Source: Sneathiella sp. HT1-7 (lineage in GTDB: Bacteria; Pseudomonadota; Alphaproteobacteria; Sneathiellales; Sneathiellaceae). Taken from it: a stretch of 64,000 nucleotides of DNA. This document shows, piece after piece, positions 55,334 through 63,928 of the stretch. The stretch is from contig NZ_JAJFZN010000001.1 in the NCBI RefSeq assembly GCF_020731145.1, positions 1,016,292-1,080,291 of the forward strand, given 5' to 3'. The translations under genes and the position numbers were made by a program. Position 1 is the stretch's first letter. Each line of letters begins with the position of its first letter. Below the pieces are notes generated by a model that made no database searches, was not told the DNA's origin, and was given only the letters and a program-made list of their open reading frames with translations.

Positions 55334-57136
55334 ATGACCGATCTCGATAAAATTCGCAATTTCTCGATCATCGCCCATATCGACCATGGGAAATCGACGC
55401 TCGCGGATCGTCTGATCCAGATGTGCGGTGGGCTGGATGATCGCGAGATGCATCAGCAAGTGCTGGATAGCATGGATATCGAGCGTGAGCGGGGCATCAC
55501 TATCAAGGCACAGACGGTGCGGCTGCTTTATAATGCCAAGGACGGTGAGACCTATACCCTTAATCTGATTGATACGCCTGGCCATGTGGACTTCGCCTAT
55601 GAGGTGAACCGTTCTCTTTCCGCCTGCGAAGGGTCGGTACTTGTCGTTGATGCTAGTCAGGGTGTTGAAGCCCAAACGCTTGCCAACGTTTATCAGGCGA
55701 TTGAAGTTAATCACGAGATTATCCCGGTTCTGAACAAAGTTGATTTACCCGCGGCGGACGTTGACCGCGTGGTTGAGCAGATTGAGGAGGTTATCGGCAT
55801 CGATGCAAGTGGTGCACTTCCAATTTCCGCAAAAACCGGCAAAGGCGTGGATGAAGTACTGGAGGCTGTAGTCGCCCATATTCCTCCGCCCGTTGGTGAT
55901 CGAAATGCGCCACTGCGCGCCCTGCTGATTGATAGTTGGTATGATGCCTATCTCGGTGTTGTTGTCCTTTTCCGGGTGCGCGAAGGCGTCATTAAGAAGG
56001 GCCAGAAAATCCGCATGATGGAGACAAGGGCGAGCTATCTTGTCGATCGTGTCGGTGTTTTCACGCCAAAGGGACTGGTTGTGGATGAGCTTGGTCCCGG
56101 TGAAATCGGTTTTATGACGGCGGCGATCAAGGAAGTTGCGGATACCAAAGTCGGGGATACCATCACGGATGAGCGTAAACCCGCGACGGAGCCTCTGCCG
56201 GGTTTCAAGCCGAATCAGCCGGTTGTTTTTTGCGGTCTTTTCCCGATTGATGCGGCGGACTTTACGGAACTTAAATCAAGCCTAGGCAAGCTGCGCCTGA
56301 ATGATGCAAGCTTTTCGTTTGAAGCGGAGACCTCTGCTGCCCTAGGGTTCGGTTTTCGATGTGGTTTCCTTGGACTGCTACATCTTGAAATTATTCAGGA
56401 GCGGCTGGAGCGTGAGTTTGACCTCGACCTGATCACGACGGCCCCGTCGGTTGTCTATCACCTCTATATGCGCAATGGCACATTGGTTGAAATGCACAAT
56501 CCTGCGGATATGCCGGATGTGATGCAGATTGATCGGATTGAGGAGCCTTGGATTAAGGCGACGATCATGGTGCCGGATGAATATCTGGGGCAGGTCCTGA
56601 AGCTCTGTGAGGACAAGCGCGGAGTGCAGGCTGACTTGACCTATGCCGGTTCCCGGGCGATGGTTGTCTATAAACTACCGCTCAATGAAGTCGTGTTCGA
56701 CTTTTATGACCGTCTTAAATCGGTCACGCGTGGGTATGCGAGTTTCGACTATGAAATGGACAGCTATGTCGAGAGCGATCTCGTCAAGCTCTCCATTCTT
56801 GTGAACTCAGAGCCTGTCGATGCCCTGGCGATGATTGTCCATCGCGATCAGGCTGAGGCGCGCGGTCGACAGCTCTGTGAACGGCTGAAGGACCTGATCC
56901 CGCGCCAGCTATTTAAAATCGCACTGCAGGCGGCCATTGGCGGCAAAGTGGTGGCACGGGAGACAATCTCCGCACTTCGAAAAGATGTGACGGCGAAATG
57001 TTACGGAGGCGATATCACTCGAAAGAAGAAGCTGCTGGAAAAGCAGAAAAAAGGCAAGAAACGGATGCGCTCTGTCGGTAATGTCGACATCCCACAGGAA
57101 GCTTTTCTGGCCGCGCTTAAAATGGGCGACGACTAG
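55334..57136 (+). CDS. lepA: Elongation factor 4 (LepA)
   Basis: A 600-residue ribosome-associated GTPase. G-motifs are in AHIDHGKST (G1), ERGITIKAQ (G2), DTPGHVDF (G3) and NKVDLP (G4), followed by EF-G-like domains and the LepA-specific C-terminal region with [36 protein letters not shown] in segments. The ATG at 55334 starts [11 protein letters not shown], the family N-terminus; a 12-codon longer frame from 55298 lacks support. Its last codons overlap tail-to-tail with a minus-strand gene by four bases. Confidence 0.97.
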   Translation: MTDLDKIRNFSIIAHIDHGKSTLADRLIQMCGGLDDREMHQQVLDSMDIERERGITIKAQTVRLLYNAKDGETYTLNLIDTPGHVDFAYEVNRSLSACEGSVLVVDASQGVEAQTLANVYQAIEVNHEIIPVLNKVDLPAADVDRVVEQIEEVIGIDASGALPISAKTGKGVDEVLEAVVAHIPPPVGDRNAPLRALLIDSWYDAYLGVVVLFRVREGVIKKGQKIRMMETRASYLVDRVGVFTPKGLVVDELGPGEIGFMTAAIKEVADTKVGDTITDERKPATEPLPGFKPNQPVVFCGLFPIDAADFTELKSSLGKLRLNDASFSFEAETSAALGFGFRCGFLGLLHLEIIQERLEREFDLDLITTAPSVVYHLYMRNGTLVEMHNPADMPDVMQIDRIEEPWIKATIMVPDEYLGQVLKLCEDKRGVQADLTYAGSRAMVVYKLPLNEVVFDFYDRLKSVTRGYASFDYEMDSYVESDLVKLSILVNSEPVDALAMIVHRDQAEARGRQLCERLKDLIPRQLFKIALQAAIGGKVVARETISALRKDVTAKCYGGDITRKKKLLEKQKKGKKRMRSVGNVDIPQEAFLAALKMGDD

Positions 57137-57462
57137 GAGGACAGAAAGCGTCCTTCCGCTTTTCGTCTTTTACGGAAGAGGACAAGTAGCACCAAGCCGA
57201 GCACCAAAAAGACTAGCCAAGCGGGCCAGAGCAGAAGATTCAAGATCACCGGATCCCACAGTGTCGGGGAAATATAGCGCTGGACAATGGCTTGAGTCAG
57301 GTTCAACCCTTCGGGGTTAATCATGAACCAAAGCTCTCCAAGCAGGATGGAATGCCAGACTTCGCTATCCAGATATTGCAGAAGATCATGACCCAGCACC
57401 AGAAAAGCGCTGCCGGTCATGATCCACCCGAGAATACGTCCTATGATCACTTTATCGCCCAC
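57133..57462 (-). CDS. Small membrane protein of unknown function
   Basis: A 109-residue protein with two or three hydrophobic segments (about residues 10-26, and 77-98) and a basic tail [11 protein letters not shown]. No family recognised by eye, though similar small proteins with a [24 protein letters not shown] middle region are widespread in alphaproteobacteria. It overlaps the lepA stop by four bases on the opposite strand. Confidence 0.65.
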   Translation of the reverse strand: MGDKVIIGRILGWIMTGSAFLVLGHDLLQYLDSEVWHSILLGELWFMINPEGLNLTQAIVQRYISPTLWDPVILNLLLWPAWLVFLVLGLVLLVLFRKRRKAEGRFLSS

Positions 57463-57579
57463 TTCATGTTTGATCTGGACATGTTACGGTCAAACTGTGA
57501 GTAGTTCAAAGCTTCTCTCGGTTATTTACCGGAAAGTCATATGGGCGTGATTAAATTGGGTCTGATACGGTTTGCCCCC

Positions 57580-57607
57580 TTGCATTCTCTCGCCTCTCAA
57601 GTATATT
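57580..57607 (+). promoter_or_regulatory. tRNA-Ser promoter
   Basis: TTGCAT (57580-57585), 16 bases, TATATT (57602-57607), about 37 bases before the mature tRNA 5' end. Confidence 0.55.
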
Positions 57608-57643
57608 CGCCGCGCGCCTTAGGTGAAACAAGGCGCACCCTGC

Positions 57644-57733
57644 GGAGGGGTGGCCGAGTGGCTGAAGGCGCACGCCTGGAAAGTGTGTATACGGGGAACC
57701 GTATCGGGGGTTCGAATCCCCCTCCCTCCGCCA
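57644..57733 (+). tRNA. tRNA-Ser (GGA)
   Basis: A 90-base class II tRNA. Acceptor GGAGGGG pairs with TCCCTCC, the anticodon loop reads CTGGAAA with anticodon GGA, a long variable arm (TATACGG/CCGTAT) and T-arm GGGGG/CCCCC around TTCGAAT are present, and CCA is encoded. The sequence closely resembles other bacterial tRNA-Ser(GGA). It is the likely attachment site (attL) of the downstream integrase. Confidence 0.96.
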
Positions 57734-57859
57734 CCTACCTGTTTTTCGACATTCTCTAAAATTCCCTAATGTTCTTATAGTTGGCTGTCTATAATGAGTT
57801 TTTTGTAAAAACTTGTTTTCAAGTGTTCGCTTGCGTTCGCCTACTGCCGCTGTTACGGT

Positions 57860-57883
57860 GTAGGTAGAAATGTAGGTAGAAAA
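57860..57883 (+). repeat. Tandem repeat before the integrase start
   Basis: Two adjacent copies of GTAGGTAGAAA(T/A), 57860-57871 and 57872-57883, immediately before the ATG of the integrase. The second copy also supplies the ribosome-binding site (AGGTAG). Confidence 0.7.
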
Positions 57884-57884
57884 T

Positions 57885-59120
57885 ATGACCAGATCAATGA
57901 ACAAGTTATCGGCGGTACAGATCAAGGCGCTGTCTGGACGTGGTCGATATGCGGATGGTGGAAATCTTTATTTCCAGATCAGCGAGTTTGGAACAAAGGC
58001 TTGGATATTCCGATTTACGCGAAACAAAAAGTCGCGCAGTATGGGGCTTGGTCCCTACCCCGACATTTCGTTGGCTAAAGCTAGAGAAATGGCTCAGGAA
58101 TGCCGTGAAAAGGTTCGGAATGGCCTAGACCCCATAGAAGAACGTAAAGCGGCTAGACAGGCGCTATATGCCGATACGGCGAAGACCATAACATTCAGGG
58201 AATGTGCGGATAAGTATATTGATGCCCGTTCTCCGGAATGGAAAAATATCAAGCATTTGCGACAATGGTCCGCAACCCTCGAAAAGTATGTCTTCCCCGT
58301 GTTTGGTGCCCTTCCGGTAAAGGATGTCGATATGGGGTTGGTACTTAAAGCCCTTGAGCCAATTTGGACAACAAAGACGGAAACGGCCTCACGTGTTCGC
58401 CAGCGGATTGAGAAAATTCTTGATTGGGCAAAAGTTCGTAAATACCGCGAAGGCGAAAACCCTGCCAGATGGCACGGTAATCTTGATATGGTGTTGCCTT
58501 CACCATCCAAAATACAAAAAATTGAACATTTTAAAGCCCTTCCATATGAGGATGTTGCGGCATTCGTGTCGCTGCTGCGTAAAAAGGACAGTTACTCGGC
58601 GATGGGGCTGGAGTTAATTATTCTTACGGCCTGTCGAACCGGGTCACTGATTAACGCAAAATGGGAAGATTTTAACTTCGACAAAAAGGAATGGATCATT
58701 CCGGCGGAAAACATGAAGGCGGGTAAAGAGCATCGGGTGCCGCTTTCGCCAGCGGTAATTGCAGTGTTGGAAAAATTATTGGCGGTGCGGCAGAATGAAT
58801 ATGTGCTGCCGGGTGCCAATGGAAAAGGCCATGCCAGCAACATGGCCCTTCTTCAGCTAATAAAGCGCATGGGGTACGGAGGCAGAGTAACCCCCCATGG
58901 TTTCCGGTCGACCTTTAAAGACTGGGCGTCGGAAAGAACGGCGTATCCAAACGAGGTTTCCGAGATGGCTCTGGCCCACAGCGTCGGTAATAAGGTCGAA
59001 GCGGCCTACCGGCGCGGCGACCTTTTCGACAAGCGAAAACGAATCATGGACGATTGGGCAGAGTATTGTTCTAAGCCCGAAAGTGAAAACGTGAATAATG
59101 TCATTGAAATTCGAGGATAG
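57885..59120 (+). CDS. P4-type tyrosine recombinase (integrase)
   Basis: A 411-residue site-specific recombinase of the P4 integrase family. The N-terminal DUF4102 domain (about residues 5-85, DGGNLYFQISEFGTKAWIFRF) is followed by a SAM-like core-binding domain and the catalytic domain. Catalytic residues visible are Arg in TACRTGSLINAKWEDF, HGFRSTFKDWA (HxxR), and the histidine and tyrosine in ALAHSVGNKVEAAYRRGDLF. It lies 150 bases after the tRNA-Ser 3' end in the same direction. This arrangement is typical for islands or satellites integrated in a tRNA gene. Confidence 0.95.
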   Translation: MTRSMNKLSAVQIKALSGRGRYADGGNLYFQISEFGTKAWIFRFTRNKKSRSMGLGPYPDISLAKAREMAQECREKVRNGLDPIEERKAARQALYADTAKTITFRECADKYIDARSPEWKNIKHLRQWSATLEKYVFPVFGALPVKDVDMGLVLKALEPIWTTKTETASRVRQRIEKILDWAKVRKYREGENPARWHGNLDMVLPSPSKIQKIEHFKALPYEDVAAFVSLLRKKDSYSAMGLELIILTACRTGSLINAKWEDFNFDKKEWIIPAENMKAGKEHRVPLSPAVIAVLEKLLAVRQNEYVLPGANGKGHASNMALLQLIKRMGYGGRVTPHGFRSTFKDWASERTAYPNEVSEMALAHSVGNKVEAAYRRGDLFDKRKRIMDDWAEYCSKPESENVNNVIEIRG

Positions 59121-59122
59121 AT

Positions 59123-59158
59123 AAAGATAAAAAAAGATAACAAAGACACTTAAAGATA
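59123..59158. repeat. AAAGATA repeats after the integrase gene
   Basis: AAAGATA occurs at 59123-59129, 59133-59139 and 59152-59158, with a CAAAGAC variant at 59140-59146. They lie in an A-rich 158-base gap before the AlpA-like gene. The arrangement could be protein-binding iterons for replication or excision, but spacing is not regular. Confidence 0.5.
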
Positions 59159-59278
59159 GATAAGATATTGATTTAATTTATTTATTTTACATGTGCTGTT
59201 GACGTTTCTTCCGAAACTCGGGCACCTTCATAGACGTTCTAATTGGAACAAGGACTTTGCCAATAGAAAGGCTATGAA

Positions 59279-59494
59279 ATGCAAGAGAAACCTATCCGTC
59301 CCGCGAATGACAACTATATCACAGCAATAAGCGTTGAAGAATTTTGCCGATCAGTCGGGATTGGAAAAGTTAAATTCTATTCTGAACTGAAGGCCGGTCG
59401 TATCAGAGCCAAGAAATGTGGGCGTAGAACCCTTGTCCCTCTGTCCGAAGTTGGCGCTTGGTTCGAAAATCTTCCAGCCGCAGGGGGTGAATGA
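59279..59494 (+). CDS. AlpA-like helix-turn-helix DNA-binding protein
   Basis: A 71-residue protein with a MerR/excisionase-type winged helix: ISVEEFCRSVGIGKVKFYSELKAGRI, then KKCGRRTLVPLSEVGAWFENLP. AlpA-type proteins act as integrase-linked excision or transcription factors in P4-like satellites. It ends in ATGA with the primase gene start (four-base overlap), so they are coupled. Confidence 0.82.
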   Translation: MQEKPIRPANDNYITAISVEEFCRSVGIGKVKFYSELKAGRIRAKKCGRRTLVPLSEVGAWFENLPAAGGE

Positions 59495-61908
59495 TGCAAA
59501 GAAAAAGCCCCAATTCGAAAACTGAGGCTCCTTCGGATAACACTTTTTCTTCACAAGAAAAGTCTACTCCCGGTCAGCCCGAAAATCAAGAACTAGCAGC
59601 CAATGAAAACGACGTAACTTCCGGTTCTTCTTTGTTGCAAGCCCAAAAAGATTTTCCAAGCTTGTCGCAGCAGGAGGTCGAGCTTTTGTGTGCTGCTGTG
59701 AACTACGCAGCGCTAGGATGGCCGGTGTTTCCTGTTCATTCGGTGAACGAACAAGGCGACTGTTCCTGCGGCGCTAAGGATTGCAAAAATGCGGGGAAAC
59801 ATCCAAAAACACTTGAAGGCCACAAAGCAGCGACTTCTGATATTGAAACGGTAAAACGCTGGTGGAGCGGTACGCATGTTGGGGCCAATATTGGGTGTTG
59901 GTGCAAAGCCGGTTTCTGGACCTTGGATGTTGATCCGCGAGACGACGGCGACAAGAAACTGGCTACTCTTGAAAAAAAGTATGGCAAGCTGCCAGCGACT
60001 GTAACGAGTCTAACTGGTGGCAATGGCTTTCATTTTCTCTTCCGCAAGAAACCTGTCTGCGAATACAGAGGCAAAGTCATCGGCGAGGATGGCCATAGCC
60101 TGATAGGTTTGGATATAAAAGCCTATAGCGGATATATCGTCTTGCCACCTTCAAATCATGCGTCTAGCGGCAAGTACCGCTGGAAAGAGGGGCATGGTCC
60201 CGGCGAAATGGACGTCGCAGAAGCGCCTCAATGGCTGGAGGACCTTTGTGTCAAAGGAACGCCGGTTCCGCCTTCGCCTGAGCCTCAGAGAGCCGGTGGC
60301 CACAGCCATGGCCATGGCGGTAGGTTTTCGGATGATCAGATTGCTGACATGTTGTCCCGAATTGATCCTGACTGTAGTTACGACGATTGGGTGACCGTTG
60401 GGATGGCCCTTCACAGCGAAGGGCGTCGCTTCGAGTTGTGGCGCGATTGGTCAACTGATGGCAGCAAATATGTGGATGTTGTAGATTGCGAAAAACATTG
60501 GAGCACTTTTAAAGTTTCTGGCGGCATCAAGTTCGCGACATTGATACATATGGCCACAGAGAGAGGCTGGGTACCTCCATGGCAACGAGATTTACCAACT
60601 CCGGCAAACTTAAACATCCCTAAATACCAAAATGAGGTTATCGAGAAACCGACCAATCTTTTGAATCCTCCCGGTATTACAAAAGATATAGCCGGATATT
60701 TGACGGATGTAGGTGTGATGCCACAGCCAATATTTGGTGTGGCCGGTGCTCTTTGCCTCATGGCTGTATCGATGGGCAATGGCTATGCAAATGAAACCGG
60801 TATTCGACCGAATATCATGACGGTCGCCGTTGGTCCGACTTCCTGTGGTAAGGATGCGGCACGAAAAGGCATAAAAGAATTGCTTGGTAGAGCTGGAAAA
60901 TTGAGCCTGATAGCAGCAGAAGACGTTACTTCCGGGGCTGCTATTGAAACAGCGCTTTCCCGAGAACCCAACAGCCTAGGCTTGTTTGATGAATTTGGTA
61001 TGATGTTAAAGGCCATCAATGATCCAAACGGTGCGGGACATTTGAAAGACATTTCATCGACTTTGATGAAAATGTTTTCGTCGTCGGGTAGCAGGTACAT
61101 AGGAAAAGCCTATGCAGATCGCGACAATAAAACGAGTACCCGGCGCGACATCGATTATCCATGTTTTTCAATTTATGGGACCACTACTGGTGAAATGCTG
61201 GACAAGGCGCTAGGTTCAGCCGACGCCCAGAGCGGTTATCTAAATAGGCTTTTAGTCGTAGAAACCGATACTCCGATACCAGAACAAAAAAATCCTCGAC
61301 CTCTAAATGATGTACCTGAAGAAGTCGTAAATTGGATTGAAGAAGTTGCTGATAAAGCGGCTAAAGGGGAGCCTAGCATGCCCATTATAGTTGCCAAGAC
61401 GGACACCGCTCGGGAAGCCATGGGGGCTTACAGTCGAAAAATTCTATCTCGTAGAAGGTCGTTGGCGGAAGACTGGGAGCAAGCCTTGTGGGGGCGCAGC
61501 ATCGAACAAACGGAAAAAATTGCCATGATCCTCGCCGTTGGTGTGGACCAAGAAAAACCGCAAGTTACAGTTGAACAAGTGGAATGGGCTGTTGATTTTG
61601 TTGAATGGTCGACGTCAAAATTAATACTTCGATTGCGAGACAATGTTGCCGATACGATGACCGAGGGAAAGCTTAAAAAATTCCTTAAAAATGTACGAAA
61701 TGCTGCGGACTATGTCGGTGACAAAAGATATGGGAGGGCTTGTTCAAAAGGCGTCATGCCCCACAGTAAGGCGCTAATCCTAAGCAAACTAGATAAACAG
61801 GACTTTGACCGGGTTGCTGCGACGGCTGTGGCCAGAGATGAAGTTCAGATCGTAGAAATGTCCAAAGAGGTCCATGGTTTGACAGGGGCCGCCTATATCG
61901 CCCTTTAA
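59491..61908 (+). CDS. Bifunctional primase-polymerase/DUF3987 helicase-like replication protein
   Basis: An 805-residue protein. Residues about 65-255 form a Prim-Pol domain (FPVHSVNEQGDCSCGAKDCKNAGKHP near the start, catalytic-type TLDVDPRDDGD and GGNGFHFLFR). A PriCT-like region follows near residues 285-355 (DPDCSYDDWVTVGMALHSEG). The C-terminal half matches DUF3987 with a Walker A VGPTSCGKDAARKG near residue 450 and a Walker B-like GLFDEFGMM near residue 498. It should prime and unwind DNA of the mobile element. The start ATG overlaps the AlpA-like gene stop. Confidence 0.9.
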   Translation: MMQRKSPNSKTEAPSDNTFSSQEKSTPGQPENQELAANENDVTSGSSLLQAQKDFPSLSQQEVELLCAAVNYAALGWPVFPVHSVNEQGDCSCGAKDCKNAGKHPKTLEGHKAATSDIETVKRWWSGTHVGANIGCWCKAGFWTLDVDPRDDGDKKLATLEKKYGKLPATVTSLTGGNGFHFLFRKKPVCEYRGKVIGEDGHSLIGLDIKAYSGYIVLPPSNHASSGKYRWKEGHGPGEMDVAEAPQWLEDLCVKGTPVPPSPEPQRAGGHSHGHGGRFSDDQIADMLSRIDPDCSYDDWVTVGMALHSEGRRFELWRDWSTDGSKYVDVVDCEKHWSTFKVSGGIKFATLIHMATERGWVPPWQRDLPTPANLNIPKYQNEVIEKPTNLLNPPGITKDIAGYLTDVGVMPQPIFGVAGALCLMAVSMGNGYANETGIRPNIMTVAVGPTSCGKDAARKGIKELLGRAGKLSLIAAEDVTSGAAIETALSREPNSLGLFDEFGMMLKAINDPNGAGHLKDISSTLMKMFSSSGSRYIGKAYADRDNKTSTRRDIDYPCFSIYGTTTGEMLDKALGSADAQSGYLNRLLVVETDTPIPEQKNPRPLNDVPEEVVNWIEEVADKAAKGEPSMPIIVAKTDTAREAMGAYSRKILSRRRSLAEDWEQALWGRSIEQTEKIAMILAVGVDQEKPQVTVEQVEWAVDFVEWSTSKLILRLRDNVADTMTEGKLKKFLKNVRNAADYVGDKRYGRACSKGVMPHSKALILSKLDKQDFDRVAATAVARDEVQIVEMSKEVHGLTGAAYIAL

Positions 61909-62160
61909 CTATATTCTCTATAGTTCTCGCCCTATTTTCCACGGTTGGAAAATCGCGGAGTCCGCACCTTGATTGGCTTACAGGTATTTTTTATCAAATT
62001 ATTCCTTTTTTCTTTAGCCCTTATATATGCGGTAGAAAGACAGCAATTTGGTAAGGAAAAACATGCCCGAGAAAAGGAGAAAAATACTAAATAAACGGTC
62101 TTAACACCTGTAATTCTGCGAGGTGTGTAATTTTCCTGCGGCAAGAAAAAAGTAGAGAAA

Positions 62161-62256
62161 AAGAAAATCTATTGTCTAGGTAATTATTGGGAGTAACAGG
62201 TCGCATATGTCACCATCGACGAAAATGTTACGGTTGGTAGATTAGCCTAAGATATC
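62161..62256 (+). repeat. Diverged direct repeat, copy A
   Basis: Contains AAGAAAATCTATTG (62161), GGGAGTA (62189), ATGTCA (62207) and TACGG (62229-62233). The same blocks occur in the same order in copy B. ATGTCA and TACGG are 22 bases apart (start to start) in both copies. Confidence 0.6.
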
Positions 62257-62580
62257 GCTTACAGATGATTGCCAGCGCAAGAAGATCAGGCTACGCGACC
62301 AATGGTATTAGGTGTTCTTAGCTCAACAAGCCTGATGGTGTCGAAGTCTATTTTACTGCTTCTTTGCTACCTACAACTCTAACTACTAGGAAACTTAGGG
62401 AAATCAAGTTCTACAATGTATCCCCATTGCGGGACAATAGAATTTTTAAGAATGAAGTTTCGGCGGCAATTCCCTCGTAGTCATCTATTTGGCGTTTCGA
62501 AGCCAACTATGGAGATCCTACCGGGGGGGGTGAAAGGGCAAAGGGTCCCGTCCCTCCTAATAGCCGATATCATTCTAGAA

Positions 62581-62690
62581 AAGAAAATCCATTGCAAATT
62601 TTAGTTTTGAGCAGAGCCATGGGAGTAGTCCGAACTATGTCATTAATGTCCAAAATTATACGGCGGTTGATCAAATCCTAATCCAGATAC
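62581..62690 (+). repeat. Diverged direct repeat, copy B
   Basis: Contains AAGAAAATCCATTG (62581), GGGAGTA (62621), ATGTCA (62637) and TACGG (62659-62663) in the order seen in copy A. A partial, inverted relative with CCGTAATATT lies at 62727-62736. Confidence 0.6.
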
Positions 62691-62834
62691 AATAAATTTT
62701 CTTTGATTTAGGCACAAATACCTGAGCCGTAATATTCTGACTCTGCAGCAATAGCTGCACTTCTATTTGTTGGAATAAAGAGCATAAAATCGTATCATAG
62801 TTGCATCCATGTGTTGAAAAAGATTAGTGGGCAA

Positions 62835-63641
62835 ATGATGGCTGTGATCAAAAGCAAGGTGCATATTTACATATTGGCCACAATATTGGCTTTAGTTTTG
62901 ATCTCTTCGCTAGCTTTGGCAGAAGAATATGTCGTGGACGGCACGACGGTTGAAACATACGAACGTAGCATCAAGGCAATGGCCGATAGCCTCAACGAAC
63001 AGGACAAGAAAGATTTCGGACGGGGTCTGCTAAACTTGATGCTCACCGAATACCCCGCTGCTCGCGGCGCGAAAGGCTTTCAGCTTCTTCAGTTCATGCA
63101 GCCCGCCGTCGAGGCCGCTCATATTACGTTGGACGGCCGCACGCTTGAGGAAATTCTAGAGCGGGGCCGAAGCATTGCCGATAAAGATACGCCGACTAAA
63201 ATGGCCGCTGATGGTGCTGCTGTCGAAGACAGAACTGAATTCCTTCGCCAGTGTCTACAAGAGACAGTAGCGATCGAATCCGCTGTCATTAAGAAGAGGG
63301 ATTATTCCGGCCATAATATCGAAGTAGTTGTTACGAATGGGCTTGATTGGGCGATCGCGGGAATCCGTGTCGCCTATCAGGTATTTTCTGCCGGTCGCAG
63401 TGTTCCTTGGGCGGATGGGGATTTTTCGCTGGCAATCAACGGCGGAATCGAGCCGGGCGAAACCAGAAAGATTAGGACCACCGCACGTGTCCCCGCCGAG
63501 GCGCCAGAAGACCTAATAACCCATGCACAGGTACTCGATGTTACGGACCAATATAAGCGCCAACTTATCCGCGATGTGCGGGTGATGGGTTGGGGAAAAG
63601 AGAAATCAGAGATGAAGTGTAAAGGTGCCGATAATAAATAA
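62835..63641 (+). CDS. Exported protein of unknown function
   Basis: A protein of about 268 residues with a signal-type N-terminus: MMAVIKSKVHIYILATILALVLISSLALA, then EEYVVDG; cleavage after ALA is likely. The mature part has TYERSIKAMADSLNEQDKKDFGRGL, which resembles DUF6694-like lipoprotein-type helices, and a C-terminal half (about residues 150-265) of predicted beta strands near IEVVVTNGLDWAIAGIRVAYQVF. Similar architectures are found in uncharacterised exported proteins; I do not know a function. In-frame GTG (62811) and ATG (62838) starts are also possible. Confidence 0.65.
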   Translation: MMAVIKSKVHIYILATILALVLISSLALAEEYVVDGTTVETYERSIKAMADSLNEQDKKDFGRGLLNLMLTEYPAARGAKGFQLLQFMQPAVEAAHITLDGRTLEEILERGRSIADKDTPTKMAADGAAVEDRTEFLRQCLQETVAIESAVIKKRDYSGHNIEVVVTNGLDWAIAGIRVAYQVFSAGRSVPWADGDFSLAINGGIEPGETRKIRTTARVPAEAPEDLITHAQVLDVTDQYKRQLIRDVRVMGWGKEKSEMKCKGADNK

Positions 63642-63787
63642 ACGGTACGCAATTTTCTCACCCGATTAATTCCGTCTCCGCTATTGACCGATTGTCTGTC
63701 ATGGCTTGATAATAGCCCGGCATGGCCTCATCCGGAAATTGAAGAATTGGGGCTATATATTCGCGTATATGTATGTGAGGGGATTAC

Positions 63788-63928
63788 GTGCCGATATTGA
63801 ACTGGTTGACCCGGGAGGAGGATGTCCGCGCGGCGCAAGACGTGCCCTACCGCCTGCTGGAGGAGGTGCCGGAGCTGGGCACTGTCAGAGGAAAATTGGG
63901 CTTTGACCATATCTTAGCTATTCCATAA
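63788..63928 (+). pseudogene. Truncated Mod-type DNA methyltransferase, cut by an IS6-family element
   Basis: The frame opens with GTG at 63788 behind GAGGGG and reads VPILNWLTREEDVRAAQDVP, then YRLLEEVPEL, the conserved N-terminal start of site-specific DNA methyltransferases of type III restriction-modification (Mod) systems. After codon 30 (63877) the frame enters the insertion sequence and stops at 63928. The remainder of the gene is not in the window and may resume beyond the element. Family assignment rests only on this N-terminus. Confidence 0.7.

Larger units (their letters stand above)
61909..62834. other. AT-rich gap with degraded sequence and diverged repeats
   Basis: About 925 bases without a convincing gene. 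A short frame at 62416-62604 has no family resemblance or proper context. Two diverged direct repeats (beginning at 62161 and 62581) and a related inverted copy (62727 region) lie in it. A weak inverted repeat ACACCT/AGGTGT (62104-62126) lies 200 bases after the primase gene. The region looks like decayed island DNA or non-coding control sequence. Confidence 0.5.

Noticed and set aside
57541..57759. Short frame running through the tRNA-Ser gene
   Set aside because: Overlaps a complete tRNA gene on the same strand; no protein features.
57860..59158. Possible CRISPR array from repeats around the integrase gene
   Set aside because: Repeats are 7-12 bases, few and adjacent, without unique spacers of regular length.
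62101..62130. Hairpin TTAACACCT / AGGTGTGTAA after the primase gene
   Set aside because: Stem is short and imperfect and lies about 200 bases after the stop codon; too weak to call a terminator.
62416..62604. 62-codon frame in the gap after the primase gene
   Set aside because: No ribosome-binding site, no recognisable family, and it lies in degraded DNA.
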